Shown here piece after piece: positions 17,175-26,262 of a stretch of DNA of 64,000 bases. The stretch comes from Flavobacterium agrisoli (GTDB taxonomy: Bacteria; Bacteroidota; Bacteroidia; Flavobacteriales; Flavobacteriaceae). Below the pieces are notes generated by a model, which was not told the DNA's origin, searched no databases, and was given only the letters and a program-made list of their open reading frames with translations. Every line of letters starts with the position of its first letter. The stretch's first letter is position 1. The position numbers and the translations under genes were made by a program. The DNA is taken from contig NZ_JAEHFV010000002.1 in NCBI RefSeq assembly GCF_016522065.1, positions 496,001-560,000 on the forward strand. Direction: 5' to 3'.

Positions 17175-17580
17175 TTACGAAACAGCGTTTGAATTAAGCA
17201 ACGAATCAGCTTACGAAAAATGGATTTCGACTATCATTCTTTCTGAAAATAAAAAGGAAGGGGAATTAAATTATATTTTTTGTGATGACGATTATTTACA
17301 TAATATCAATGTAGAATACCTCAATCACGACACGCTTACCGATATTATTAGTTTTGATTATACGGTGGGTAATGAATTAAACGGTGATGTTTTTATTTCT
17401 GTTGAACGTGTACGCGACAACGCAACAGATTTTAATGTTCCTTTTTCAGAAGAATTGTTGCGAGTTATGGCGCACGGTATTTTGCATTATTGTGGTTACA
17501 AAGATAAAACAGAAGCCGATGCTGATTTAATGCGAAAGAAAGAAGAAGAAAAAATTAAATTGTTCCACGTGGAACTTTAA
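17161..17580 (+). CDS. ybeY: Endoribonuclease YbeY (rRNA maturation factor)
   Basis: 139 residues. YbeY is a zinc-dependent endoribonuclease that acts in 16S rRNA 3'-end maturation and ribosome quality control. The fold is clear: LNYIFCDDDYLHNINVEYLNHDTLTDIISFDY and the metal site VMAHGILHYCGYKDK. Two histidines (His105, His109) are present, but where the classical HGxLHLxGYDH motif has its third histidine this protein has Asp115 (KDK). The variant is, to my knowledge, shared by other Bacteroidota. The start overlaps DUF4175, and the last codons (FHVEL) encode a parS site. Confidence 0.92.
   Translation: MVNFNYETAFELSNESAYEKWISTIILSENKKEGELNYIFCDDDYLHNINVEYLNHDTLTDIISFDYTVGNELNGDVFISVERVRDNATDFNVPFSEELLRVMAHGILHYCGYKDKTEADADLMRKKEEEKIKLFHVEL
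17561..17576. promoter_or_regulatory. parS site 1 (ParB binding)
   Basis: TGTTCCACGTGGAACT, 15 of 16 bases as in the palindromic parS form TGTTYCACGTGRAACA. It lies inside the last codons of ybeY. Confidence 0.8.
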
Positions 17581-17611
17581 TTAAAAACTATTTTTTATTT
17601 AATATAGTATT

Positions 17612-17627
17612 TGTTTCACGTGGAACA
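17612..17627. promoter_or_regulatory. parS site 2 (ParB binding)
   Basis: TGTTTCACGTGGAACA, a full match to the bacterial parS consensus, between ybeY and mnmG. Confidence 0.9.
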
Positions 17628-17681
17628 TTAGAAATCCAAACCAGGTTAGGTTTTTTCATGTTTCTAGTCGAAAAGATGTAG

Positions 17682-17697
17682 TGTTTCACGTGGAACA
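17682..17697. promoter_or_regulatory. parS site 3 (ParB binding)
   Basis: TGTTTCACGTGGAACA again, identical to site 2 and 70 bases from it; 58 bases before the mnmG start. Confidence 0.9.
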
Positions 17698-17755
17698 ATA
17701 ATAAAATAAATAAACTTGGTTGAAAAAACCAAGAGTCTAAAAAAAAACAAATCAA

Positions 17756-19627
17756 ATGTTTCTAGAAGAATACGATGTAATTGTGGTGGGTGCTGGTCAT
17801 GCAGGTTCAGAAGCGGCAGCGGCGGCAGCCAACTTGGGATCGAAAACATTGTTGGTGACGATGAGTTTGCAAAACATTGCGCAAATGTCGTGTAATCCGG
17901 CTATGGGAGGAATTGCGAAAGGGCAAATTGTGCGTGAGATTGATGCTTTGGGTGGATATTCCGGAATTGTTTCGGATCGTACTGCCATTCAATTTAAAAT
18001 GTTGAACAAATCAAAAGGCCCCGCCATGTGGTCGCCGCGTGTACAAAGTGACCGTATGCGTTTTGCAGAAGAATGGCGGTTGATGTTGGAAGCAACACCC
18101 AATCTTGATTTTTATCAAGAAATGGTGAAGGGTTTGATAATCGAGAATGGTAAAGTAAAAGGAATTAGAACTTCGCTTGGAATTGAGATCAGATCCAAAT
18201 CAGTTGTTTTGACCAATGGCACTTTTTTAAATGGTTTGATTCATATTGGAGATAAACAATTTGGTGGAGGGAGAGCAGGGGAAAGTGCCGCTTACGGAAT
18301 TACAGAAGATTTAGTAAATGCAGGTTTTGAAGCGGGTCGAATGAAAACGGGAACACCACCGCGTGTGGATGGCCGCTCGTTAGATTATTTGAAAATGAAT
18401 GAAGAAAAAGGTGATACCAAGCCAGATAAATTTTCGTATTCGGATATAACCAAACCACTAACACAACAACGTTCGTGTTACATGACCTATACTTCGTTGG
18501 ATGTTCACGATATTTTAAGATCGGGTTTTGATCGTTCACCAATGTTTAACGGGCGTATTAAAAGTATTGGACCGCGTTATTGTCCTTCAATCGAAGATAA
18601 AATTAACCGTTTTGCAGATAAAGAACGTCACCAACTGTTTGTAGAACCAGAAGGATGGAATACCTGTGAGGTGTATGTAAACGGATTTTCCACTTCGCTA
18701 CCTGAAGATGTACAATTTAAAGCGTTACGTTCGGTAGCTGGATTTGAAAAAGTGAAGTTCTTTCGTCCAGGTTATGCCATCGAATACGATTATTTTCCAC
18801 CCACACAATTAAAACACACGCTTGAAACCAAATTAGTAGAAGGTTTGTATTTTGCTGGTCAGATTAACGGAACTACAGGTTATGAAGAAGCAGCTTCGCA
18901 AGGGTTAATGGCTGGAATTAATGCACATTTAAAAGTGCACGAAAAAGCACCTTTTATTTTAAAAAGGGATGAAGCGTATATCGGTGTTTTAATAGATGAC
19001 CTTATTACGAAAGGTACCGAAGAACCATACCGTATGTTTACTTCAAGAGCTGAATACAGAACGTTGTTACGTCAAGATAATGCTGATTTTAGATTAACAC
19101 CTTTATCGTATGAAATTGGTTTGGCTTCTGAAGAACGTTTGAGAAGGATGGAACACAAGCGTAATGAATCAGAAAAAATGGTAGCTTTTTTTAAAGAAAC
19201 AAGTGTAACGGTAGCAGAGACGAACCCAATCTTAGAAGCAAAAGATTCAGCTCCTATTATACAAGGTGATAAAATGTTTAAAATATTTTCAAGACCGCAA
19301 ATGGATTTAGAGGATATTTTGAAATTTGAAAAAGTCCAAGAATACCTAAATGAAAATAGCTTAGATCAAGAAATTTTAGAACAAGCGGAAATTCAAGTTA
19401 AATATTCGGGTTACATCGAAAAGGAACGAAATAATGCCGATAAGTTGGCACGTTTAGAAGAAGTCAAAATCCCAGAAAATTTTGATTACGATAAAGTAAA
19501 ATCGATGTCGATCGAGGCCAAACAAAAATTAAAAAAAATCCGCCCAGTTACCATATCGCAAGCTTCTCGTATTAGTGGTGTTTCGCCAAGTGATATTTCG
19601 GTATTACTTATTTATATGGGAAGATAG
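17756..19627 (+). CDS. mnmG: tRNA 5-carboxymethylaminomethyluridine modification enzyme MnmG (GidA)
   Basis: 623 residues, standard length. With MnmE it installs the cmnm5 group on U34 of certain tRNAs, using FAD, glycine and methylene-THF. Marks: FAD-binding DVIVVGAGHAGSEAA (about 7-21), the CNPAMGGIAKG and DRTAIQFKMLN signatures, MKTGTPPRVDGRS (about 198-210), INGTTGYEEAASQG and the C-terminal RISGVSPSDISVLLIYM. The gene is bracketed by four parS sites. In many bacteria gidA lies close to the origin, which fits. There is a hairpin at 19641-19678 after the stop. Confidence 0.97.
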   Translation: MFLEEYDVIVVGAGHAGSEAAAAAANLGSKTLLVTMSLQNIAQMSCNPAMGGIAKGQIVREIDALGGYSGIVSDRTAIQFKMLNKSKGPAMWSPRVQSDRMRFAEEWRLMLEATPNLDFYQEMVKGLIIENGKVKGIRTSLGIEIRSKSVVLTNGTFLNGLIHIGDKQFGGGRAGESAAYGITEDLVNAGFEAGRMKTGTPPRVDGRSLDYLKMNEEKGDTKPDKFSYSDITKPLTQQRSCYMTYTSLDVHDILRSGFDRSPMFNGRIKSIGPRYCPSIEDKINRFADKERHQLFVEPEGWNTCEVYVNGFSTSLPEDVQFKALRSVAGFEKVKFFRPGYAIEYDYFPPTQLKHTLETKLVEGLYFAGQINGTTGYEEAASQGLMAGINAHLKVHEKAPFILKRDEAYIGVLIDDLITKGTEEPYRMFTSRAEYRTLLRQDNADFRLTPLSYEIGLASEERLRRMEHKRNESEKMVAFFKETSVTVAETNPILEAKDSAPIIQGDKMFKIFSRPQMDLEDILKFEKVQEYLNENSLDQEILEQAEIQVKYSGYIEKERNNADKLARLEEVKIPENFDYDKVKSMSIEAKQKLKKIRPVTISQASRISGVSPSDISVLLIYMGR

Positions 19628-19640
19628 GAAATTCTTAAAA

Positions 19641-19678
19641 AAGGTGTTCCACGTGAAACTACGGTGCGAACACCTTTG
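19641..19678 (+). terminator. Stem-loop after mnmG enclosing half of a parS site
   Basis: Stem AAAGGTGTTC / GAACACCTTT (10 bp) with an 18-base loop that carries the CACGTG core. Only a short T-rich tail (TTTGTTTGC) follows, so termination may be weak. Confidence 0.6.
19646..19661. promoter_or_regulatory. parS site 4 (ParB binding)
   Basis: TGTTCCACGTGAAACT, 15 of 16 bases matching TGTTYCACGTGRAACA. It lies 19 bases after the mnmG stop, within the stem-loop at 19641-19678. Confidence 0.8.
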
Positions 19679-19758
19679 TTTGCTAGAAAAAAGCCGAATA
19701 CTAAAATAAAAAATGGTTTCAGAATTAATTTTAAAAATAGTACCATTCTATAAAATAT

Positions 19759-20619
19759 ATGAATTTAGACAATACAAAACTTTTCCTTACAGTTAAAGAT
19801 CATTCGGTTTCACAAGAGGTTTTCGAATTGTATTATGACGAAGCAAACGACATGCTTTTTACCAGTCCGCAACCCAACGAAGAAGAATTAGCACGTTATT
19901 ACGAAAGCGAAGATTATATTTCGCATACAGATAATAAAAGGTCACTTTTTGAAAAAGCGTATCATGTAGTAAAAAGTATTGCTTTAGAAAACAAATTAAA
20001 TTTAATCAATAAGCAACAGCCACAAAAAGGAATGTTGCTGGATATTGGAGCTGGTACAGGCGATTTTTTATTAACAGCAAAAAACAATGGTTGGCAAACG
20101 TTGGGAGTAGAACCAAGTCCAAGAGCTAGAGAAATTGCAAAAGCAAAAGGCATTCAATTTGTATCGCATATTATGGAACTCCAAGACCATTCGTTTGATG
20201 TGATTACGATGTGGCATGTTTTAGAACATGTGCCGGATTTAGAATTGCAAATTCAAGAACTGAAAAGATTACTTAAACCTACAGGAACGCTAATTGTGGC
20301 AGTACCCAATTTCAAATCCTACGATGCATGTTATTATAAAGAATATTGGGCGGCCTACGATGTGCCGATTCACTTTTGGCACTTTTCCAAAAAAGCAATT
20401 GCCAACTTATTTTCAAAAGTCAAAATGGAAGTAAAGCAAGTTCTTCCTATGAAGTTTGATGCTTTTTATGTGAGTTTGCTTTCCGAAAAATACAAATCAG
20501 GAAAAATAAATTATTTTAATGCCATTCGAGTGGGATTACTTTCAAATTGGAAAGCAAGGCAAACCGGTATGTATTCGTCCTTAATTTATGTCATTCAAAA
20601 TCAAAAAAACCATTTTTAG
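19759..20619 (+). CDS. Class I SAM-dependent methyltransferase
   Basis: 286 residues. The SAM-binding motif I is LLDIGAGTGDFLLTAKNNGW (about 92-111), followed by the acidic VEPSPRARE strand 2 and the FDVITMWHVLEHVPD motif (about 150-165). The first 70 residues (LYYDEANDMLFTSPQPNEEELARYYESEDYISH) are the N-terminal segment seen in the UbiG/Methyltransf_23-type proteins of Bacteroidota, often acting on lipids, sugars or small metabolites. The substrate cannot be inferred. It sits 131 bases behind mnmG with no clear promoter of its own. Confidence 0.85.
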   Translation: MNLDNTKLFLTVKDHSVSQEVFELYYDEANDMLFTSPQPNEEELARYYESEDYISHTDNKRSLFEKAYHVVKSIALENKLNLINKQQPQKGMLLDIGAGTGDFLLTAKNNGWQTLGVEPSPRAREIAKAKGIQFVSHIMELQDHSFDVITMWHVLEHVPDLELQIQELKRLLKPTGTLIVAVPNFKSYDACYYKEYWAAYDVPIHFWHFSKKAIANLFSKVKMEVKQVLPMKFDAFYVSLLSEKYKSGKINYFNAIRVGLLSNWKARQTGMYSSLIYVIQNQKNHF

Positions 20620-20813
20620 AACGTTTTAAGAGCTGAATGAGGTGTTTTATAATAAGAAACATTACTTTTTTCTAAAAATGGCTTAAAACACAATTATGTT
20701 ATTTGAACTTAATAACTATATTTTATCACAAATAACAATTACAATCACTAAAATTGATACTATAAAATACGACGCATTTTTTAAACTTTATGTCGATGCT
20801 GTCTATTTTTTTA

Positions 20814-20821
20814 TATTTTTG
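20814..20821 (+). promoter_or_regulatory. -7 box of the OmpH-like gene
   Basis: TATTTTTG, exact TAnnTTTG match, 30 bases before the ATG at 20852. The -33 position is only weakly matched (TTTA). Confidence 0.45.
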
Positions 20822-20851
20822 TCAAACACATAAAAATTAGAAATTCTCAAA

Positions 20852-21439
20852 ATGAAAAAAGCATTAGTAATTATCGCACTTTCTATTTCGGTAGTTGCGT
20901 GTAACAAACCAACAGAAGTTAAAGAAGTAAAAACAGCTTATGTAGATACTTCGGTTTTAATGAAAGAATACACCGAGGCAAAAGACTTAGAGGCTAAATA
21001 CAAAGCGCAAGCAGAAGAAAAAGGCAAACAATTACAAGCTGAAATTAACCGTTTTAAGCAAGATGCGGCTAACTTTCAAAGTCAAGCACAAGCTAACGGA
21101 CAAGAATGGGCGCAAAAAAGAGGTGCAGAATTACAAAAAAGAGAGCAACAATTAGGTTACGCACAACAACAATTAGCACAACAATTGCAACAAGAAAGTG
21201 GCGCTGAAATGGATTCGTTAGTGAGTGGCGTTAAAAAATTCATCAAAGATTACGGTAAGAAAAATGGGTATTCGTACATATACGGAACTGGAGATGCTGC
21301 TACCGTTTTATATGCTGAAGAAAAATACGACATTACTAAAGAAATCATCAAAGAATTGAACGACAAGTACAAAGCAGGGGATAAAGCAGAAGGGAAAGAT
21401 GCTGATAAACCTGCCGATTCTACAACTACAAAAAAATAA
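20852..21439 (+). CDS. OmpH/Skp-family lipoprotein
   Basis: 195 residues. The N-terminus (MKKALVIIALSISVVACNK) ends in a lipobox-like VVAC, so it is probably lipidated at Cys17. The body is a long charged coiled coil (about 45-135, many Q, K, E) that fits the tentacle helices of Skp/OmpH, and the C-terminal part (KKFIKDYGKKNGYSYIYG...) closes the barrel as in that family. Skp binds unfolded outer-membrane proteins in the periplasm; here the chaperone role is inferred from the fold. A terminator follows at 21460. Confidence 0.83.
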   Translation: MKKALVIIALSISVVACNKPTEVKEVKTAYVDTSVLMKEYTEAKDLEAKYKAQAEEKGKQLQAEINRFKQDAANFQSQAQANGQEWAQKRGAELQKREQQLGYAQQQLAQQLQQESGAEMDSLVSGVKKFIKDYGKKNGYSYIYGTGDAATVLYAEEKYDITKEIIKELNDKYKAGDKAEGKDADKPADSTTTKK

Positions 21440-21459
21440 AGCAGTTTACACACAATAAG

Positions 21460-21492
21460 AAAGCCTAAATCAATAATGATTTGGGCTTTTTC
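21460..21492 (+). terminator. Terminator of the OmpH-like gene
   Basis: Stem AAAGCCTAAATCA / TGATTTGGGCTTT (one G-T pair) with a short ATAA loop, then a T run. Confidence 0.9.
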
Positions 21493-21567
21493 CATTTAAT
21501 AGCCTTACAACCAAACAAATAATGTAATATATTTAAGGTCTAGTTTCGTTTTTAATTTATACGCCTC

Positions 21568-23838
21568 ATGCAAGATAGTACCGCCGCCGCCGCTTACACA
21601 CTCCAATTTATTAACCAAACGCAACGTTCTATTTTTTTAACGGGTAAGGCCGGAACGGGCAAAACGACTTTATTGCGGGAAATCATTTCGACTACCCATA
21701 AGAACACCGTTGTAGTAGCACCAACGGGTATAGCGGCTTTAAACGCAGGAGGTGTTACCATTCATTCGATGTTTCAATTGCCTTTTTCAGGTTTTATTCC
21801 GACCAATAATAACGAATCACTGCTTCACGAAAAAGTGAAATTCGAAACCAAATGGACCTTGCAACGGCATTTTAAAATGAATCGTATTAAACGCGCCGTT
21901 ATCCGAAATATGGATTTATTGGTAATTGATGAAGTGAGTATGTTGCGTGCCGATTTGCTGGATGCTATCGACTTTATGCTGCAAACCGTTCGGAAAAATA
22001 CGCAACCTTTTGGCGGTGTACAAGTGCTGTTTATTGGCGATTTGCTACAATTGCCGCCAGTGGTAAAAGACGAAGAATGGCAAACGCTACGCAAATATTA
22101 CCAAGGCAAATTCTTTTTCCACGCCCATGTTATACAACAATACCCGCCTTTGTATATCGAATTAGACAAAATTTTTAGACAAACGGATAGTCGTTTTATC
22201 TCCATTTTAAACAACTTACGCAACAATGAAATTACGGCTGCAGATGTTGCCACATTAAACCAATACGTACAACCTGATTTTGATCTAAAAAAGAACGAAG
22301 GATATATTACCTTGACCACGCACAATCACAAAGCCGATGCCATTAACAAAGAGGCTTTGCAGGAGTTAAAAGCAAAAACAGTTTCGTTTGAAGCGCGAAT
22401 TGTGGGCGATTTTCCCGAAAAAATGTTCCCGCTCGAAGCTACTTTACAACTGAAAGTAGGCGCTCAAGTTATGTTTGTAAAAAACGATGCGTCTTTCGAT
22501 AAAAATTTTTTCAACGGAAAAATGGGAATCATTAAAACACTAAACACCGAAGAAATCCACGTGCACTTTCCCGAAGAAAACAAAACAATAGAGGTGGAAC
22601 GCTTTGAATGGCAACACATTAAGTACACCGTTAATAATCTTACAAAGGAAGTAGAAGAAGAAATTTTAGGAACCTTTATACACTTTCCTATCAAACTGGC
22701 TTGGGCCATTACGGTGCACAAAAGCCAGGGGTTGACGTTTGACAAAGCTGCGCTCGATGTATCAAACGTTTTTTTACCTGGACAAGCGTATGTAGCTTTT
22801 TCGCGTTTGCGTTCCTTAAACGGGCTTATTTTGCTTTCTCCATTGCGAATGAACGGAATTTCCAATGATGAAGAAGTGATGAAGTACGCTTTACACAAAG
22901 CATCGCCAGAAATTTTAAAACAATCGCTGCATTTAGAAACTAAAAATTTCGTGCACCACTATCTCGTAACCACATTTGATTGGATAAATCTCACACAAGA
23001 ATGGCGTAATCTGGTGTACAGCAACCAAGATAAAAACGAAACTTCCGAAAAAAATCCGATGGAGATTTGGGCACAAAAGCAATTGCTTATTATGGAAAGT
23101 TTGACGGAGCCGGCAACGAAATTTATCCAACAACTGCACGTGCTGTTTCGAAAAGAAGCAGTTGATTTACAATACATTTTATTACGAATGCAGGCAGCTT
23201 ACGATTATTTTAAAGCAACATTAGATAATTTGGTTGAAACGTTACTCTATAAAATCGAAGAGGTGCAACGTAAGAAAAAATCCAAAATGGTATACGAAGA
23301 GTTGATCGCCTTGGAAGAATTGCAAACCAAAGCGGTGTTGCGTTTAATGAAAGCCAAGTTGTTGATGGAAACCGTTTGCGCCGGAAAAACCATATCGAAA
23401 GAAAGTATGACTTCGCCCGAAATTAAAGAATACGCTGCAACAAAACGAAATGTTATTCAAGAGCAATTCAAAACAGAAAATAAAAATTTGTTAGAGGAAG
23501 AGGAGCCACTGAACCGATATGCGGCTCTAAAAACGACTAAAGCATCCAAAAAAACCACAGTAGAAATCACTTTGGATTTGTGGAAACAGCAAATTTCGGT
23601 CGCAGAAATTGCCGAAATGCGTAAACTAACTGTTGCAACTGTCGAGATGCATTTGGTTAAATTAATTCAATCCAAACATATTGCTATAGCCGATTTGTTG
23701 CCCGACGACAAACGAGAAGAATTAAGTGAGGCTTTTTTAAAACATACCGAAGAATCGCTTTCGGGTTTAAAAGAAACACATGGCGAAAAATTCTCTTGGT
23801 TTGAACTTAAAATGTTCAAAGCGAGTTTAAATGCATAA
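21568..23838 (+). CDS. PIF1/Dda-like DNA helicase with C-terminal HTH domain
   Basis: 756 residues. Walker A is LTGKAGTGKTTLL (Gly26 to Thr33) with an upstream NQTQRSIF; Walker B is LLVIDEVSMLR (about 115-125). The helicase motif III FIGDLLQLPPV and motif VI WAITVHKSQGLTFDKA, then VAFSRLRSL, identify SF1B helicases of the PIF1/Dda type. The C-terminal 200 residues carry a helical region and an HTH-like end (about 665-745: ITLDLWKQQISVAEIAEMRKLTVATVEMHL) resembling the helix-turn-helix_40 domain that is joined to helicases in this phylum. It likely acts in replication restart or repair. Convergent with the SPOR gene, sharing a terminator at 23838-23868. Confidence 0.9.
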   Translation: MQDSTAAAAYTLQFINQTQRSIFLTGKAGTGKTTLLREIISTTHKNTVVVAPTGIAALNAGGVTIHSMFQLPFSGFIPTNNNESLLHEKVKFETKWTLQRHFKMNRIKRAVIRNMDLLVIDEVSMLRADLLDAIDFMLQTVRKNTQPFGGVQVLFIGDLLQLPPVVKDEEWQTLRKYYQGKFFFHAHVIQQYPPLYIELDKIFRQTDSRFISILNNLRNNEITAADVATLNQYVQPDFDLKKNEGYITLTTHNHKADAINKEALQELKAKTVSFEARIVGDFPEKMFPLEATLQLKVGAQVMFVKNDASFDKNFFNGKMGIIKTLNTEEIHVHFPEENKTIEVERFEWQHIKYTVNNLTKEVEEEILGTFIHFPIKLAWAITVHKSQGLTFDKAALDVSNVFLPGQAYVAFSRLRSLNGLILLSPLRMNGISNDEEVMKYALHKASPEILKQSLHLETKNFVHHYLVTTFDWINLTQEWRNLVYSNQDKNETSEKNPMEIWAQKQLLIMESLTEPATKFIQQLHVLFRKEAVDLQYILLRMQAAYDYFKATLDNLVETLLYKIEEVQRKKKSKMVYEELIALEELQTKAVLRLMKAKLLMETVCAGKTISKESMTSPEIKEYAATKRNVIQEQFKTENKNLLEEEEPLNRYAALKTTKASKKTTVEITLDLWKQQISVAEIAEMRKLTVATVEMHLVKLIQSKHIAIADLLPDDKREELSEAFLKHTEESLSGLKETHGEKFSWFELKMFKASLNA

Positions 23839-23868
23839 AAAAATCCGATATAACAATCGGATTTTTTG
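23838..23868. terminator. Bidirectional terminator
   Basis: Stem AAAATCCGAT / ATCGGATTTT with a 6-base loop; T run on the plus strand and an A run on the left arm (T run on the minus strand), so it can serve both convergent genes. Confidence 0.9.
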
Positions 23869-23872
23869 TTTT

Positions 23873-24832
23873 TTATAAACTTTCAATTAGGATCCAAGCT
23901 TCTGGATTTTGAGCTTTGTGAATTTCACGTTGCACTTTTTCAGCTTCTTGCATGGTGGCATAACTGCCGTACAAAACAGGATATAGACCATATTTGTTTT
24001 TACCAATGCATTGAGCATTTTTGTAACCGTCGTTAAGCAACATTCGGTAGAGTTTTTGAGCGCCTTGCTCGCTTCTAAAAGCACCCGCTACAATGTGATA
24101 GGATTTTTTTTCTGCTTTTTCTGCCACGGTTAACGTAACAGCTGGCATCGGATTTTGTATAAAAAAAGTGGCCTCTTGTATTTTGTTTTGTACTTGTTTT
24201 TGCACCGCATGTTCAACCACAGCACGTTGTGTCGCAATTTGATTTTGATACATCGGGTAACCAATGCTTCCAGCTACGGTCAATCCCAATACAAAAATGG
24301 CAGCGTATTTTAAATACGAATAGGAACGTTTTGGTGTATCTTCTAAAAGTGAAATAACTTCTTGTTCCGTTGTATTGGCTTCTAAAGTTTCCAAATGTTG
24401 TTCAAATGATTCGCGTTTCACTACGGGCGATACAAACGAATGCAATCCAAAAGAAGTAGTCAAATAATTGTTTTGCTCAACCGGTGTAAAAACCATCTGT
24501 GCATCGGCATTTAGCGAAATAGAACCAATGTTTTTTAAGTTTAAAACACCACTTTCTGCTATTGTTTTTTTCCAATTTAAGATTTCAAAACCAATGGCAC
24601 TCACGGCATAATCGTACGACGTTTTTTCTGCTTGCGCAATATGATGAGCCAACAAACCATCGTTGTTTTTCAAATGAGCATTAAAGGAAATCGTTTTTTT
24701 AGGTGGAAAAAACGAATTACTGCTTTCATGAAGCTGAGCCGATTGAATTTCGGTTAAAAAAGCACCGAATCCTGGAACCGTTACACACTGATAACGATAC
24801 AATAACTGAGAAATATATACTTCGATTTTCAT
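23873..24832 (-). CDS. HU-CCDC81 and SPOR domain protein
   Basis: 319 residues. The first part (about 1-130: IEVYISQLLYRYQCVTVPGFGAFLTEIQSAQ) is the HU-like CCDC81 domain known from Bacteroidota. A membrane helix follows (about 175-195: YLKYAAIFVLGLTVAGSIGYPMYQ), then a linker and a C-terminal SPOR domain (about 240-319: YHIVAGAFRSEQGAQKLYRMLLNDGY...). SPOR domains bind denuded septal peptidoglycan, so the protein likely works at the division septum, with its N-terminal HU-like part inside the cell. No close partner gene; a single-gene unit with terminator at 23838. Confidence 0.9.
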   Translation of the reverse strand: MKIEVYISQLLYRYQCVTVPGFGAFLTEIQSAQLHESSNSFFPPKKTISFNAHLKNNDGLLAHHIAQAEKTSYDYAVSAIGFEILNWKKTIAESGVLNLKNIGSISLNADAQMVFTPVEQNNYLTTSFGLHSFVSPVVKRESFEQHLETLEANTTEQEVISLLEDTPKRSYSYLKYAAIFVLGLTVAGSIGYPMYQNQIATQRAVVEHAVQKQVQNKIQEATFFIQNPMPAVTLTVAEKAEKKSYHIVAGAFRSEQGAQKLYRMLLNDGYKNAQCIGKNKYGLYPVLYGSYATMQEAEKVQREIHKAQNPEAWILIESL

Positions 24833-25091
24833 ACTAACAAAGTTATATAACGAGAATAGTTATCAAAATTTTATTCACAATTTTTATTAACAATTACACT
24901 CTTTTTATAGACAATTTACAATCAATTACTTAGCTTTTTTTCATAATAAAACAATTCGGATATATTGAAAAGAGTATTAAATTTTATATAAGAAAAAACT
25001 TAAAATTTAATTAGCTATTTATTAGGATTGATAAATAAAATTATGTTAGTTTGACGCGTTTTTTTTGCTATACTTCGCTAAATTATTTGTT

Positions 25092-26192
25092 ATGTCCGAC
25101 ACAGAATTATGGTACACCTTAGCCTTGCTCCGAGTTGATGGAGTGGGGGATGTTATTGCCAAGAAATTAATAAGTCATTTGGGCAGTGCTCAAGCAGTTT
25201 TTGAAGCACCCAAAACACAATTGGCTGCCATTGATGGTGTGGGGACTAGGTTGTTGAAAAACCTGAAAAACACTGCGGTATTTAAAGAAGCGGATAACGA
25301 ACTGAACTTCATTCAGAATAACAACATTTCGTATTGTTTCTATAATCAGGCAAATTATCCGGAGCGACTCAAACATTGTCCCGATGGTCCTGTACTTTTA
25401 TTTGGTGCTGGGAATTTAAATTTGAGCAATTCCAAAATGATTAGCATTGTAGGAACACGACAAATTACCAATTATGGAGTTGATTTTTGTAAAAAACTAA
25501 TCGAAGAATTGAGTCCATTAAATCCGATAATTGTTAGCGGATTTGCCTATGGTGTTGATATTGTAGCACATCAAGCCGCCATGGATTGTGGCTTGCAAAC
25601 CATTGGCGTTTTGGCACACGGCCTCAATCAAATTTACCCGAAAGTTCACAAAAAATACATGGCGAAAATGGAAGAAAATGGCGGTTTTTTAACGGAGTTT
25701 TGGAGTTCGTCTAACCCAGATAAAGAAAATTTTGTTCGGCGTAACCGCATTGTAGCAGGCATATCCGAAGCGACTATTGTAATAGAATCAGCCGAAAAAG
25801 GAGGCTCACTCATTACAGCCAATATGGCGATTGATTACGATCGTGAGGTGTTTGCGGTTCCGGGAAGAATAACCGACAAATACAGTCAGGGTTGTAATAA
25901 TCTAATTAAAGCCCAAAAAGCCAATGTGTTAACCTCTGCAGCCGACTTGGTGTATGTACTCAATTGGGACCTACAGCAAAAACAAAAAAACATTCAAAAA
26001 CAGTTGTTTGTCTCACTCGAAAACGACGAACAAAAGATTTACGATTTTTTAGTAAAAAGCGGCAAAGAACAATTGGATAGCATTGCGTTAGCTTGTAATT
26101 TGCCTGTTTTTAAAATTTCAGGAACCTTGATAAATATGGAACTCAAAGGGGTTATTCGGCCCTTGCCAGGAAAACTTTTTGAAGCGATTTAG
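25092..26192 (+). CDS. dprA: DNA processing protein DprA
   Basis: 366 residues from ATG 25092. DprA binds incoming single-stranded DNA in natural transformation and loads RecA. The N-terminal helix-hairpin-helix part (LALLRVDGVGDVIAKKLISHLG) is followed by the Rossmann-like domain (SIVGTRQITNYG; VSGFAYGVDIVAHQAAMD; RRNRIVAGISEATIVIESAEKGGSLITANMA) and a C-terminal winged helix (DFLVKSGKEQLDSIALACNLPVFKISGTLINMELKGVI). A frame starting at TTG 25065 is open but overlaps a promoter-like stretch (TTTG at 25050, TATACTTCG near 25069), so ATG 25092 is favoured. Transcribed convergently with trpS. Confidence 0.94.
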   Translation: MSDTELWYTLALLRVDGVGDVIAKKLISHLGSAQAVFEAPKTQLAAIDGVGTRLLKNLKNTAVFKEADNELNFIQNNNISYCFYNQANYPERLKHCPDGPVLLFGAGNLNLSNSKMISIVGTRQITNYGVDFCKKLIEELSPLNPIIVSGFAYGVDIVAHQAAMDCGLQTIGVLAHGLNQIYPKVHKKYMAKMEENGGFLTEFWSSSNPDKENFVRRNRIVAGISEATIVIESAEKGGSLITANMAIDYDREVFAVPGRITDKYSQGCNNLIKAQKANVLTSAADLVYVLNWDLQQKQKNIQKQLFVSLENDEQKIYDFLVKSGKEQLDSIALACNLPVFKISGTLINMELKGVIRPLPGKLFEAI

Positions 26193-26207
26193 GTTAACTT
26201 AAAAAAA

Positions 26208-26242
26208 AATTCCTTTTTGAATACTCGTTCAAAAAGGAATTA
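26208..26242 (-). terminator. Terminator between dprA and trpS
   Basis: Long stem AATTCCTTTTTGAA / TTCAAAAAGGAATT (14 bp) with a 6-base loop. On the minus strand it is followed by T9, so it serves trpS; on the plus strand there is no T run. Confidence 0.88.
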
Positions 26243-26262
26243 AGACAATTATTTAGTAAGTA

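Noticed and set aside
22558..22563. CACGTG at 22558 and at 59788 as extra parS sites
   Set aside because: Flanking bases do not match the parS arms (ATCCACGTGCAC and ATCCACGTGAAT).
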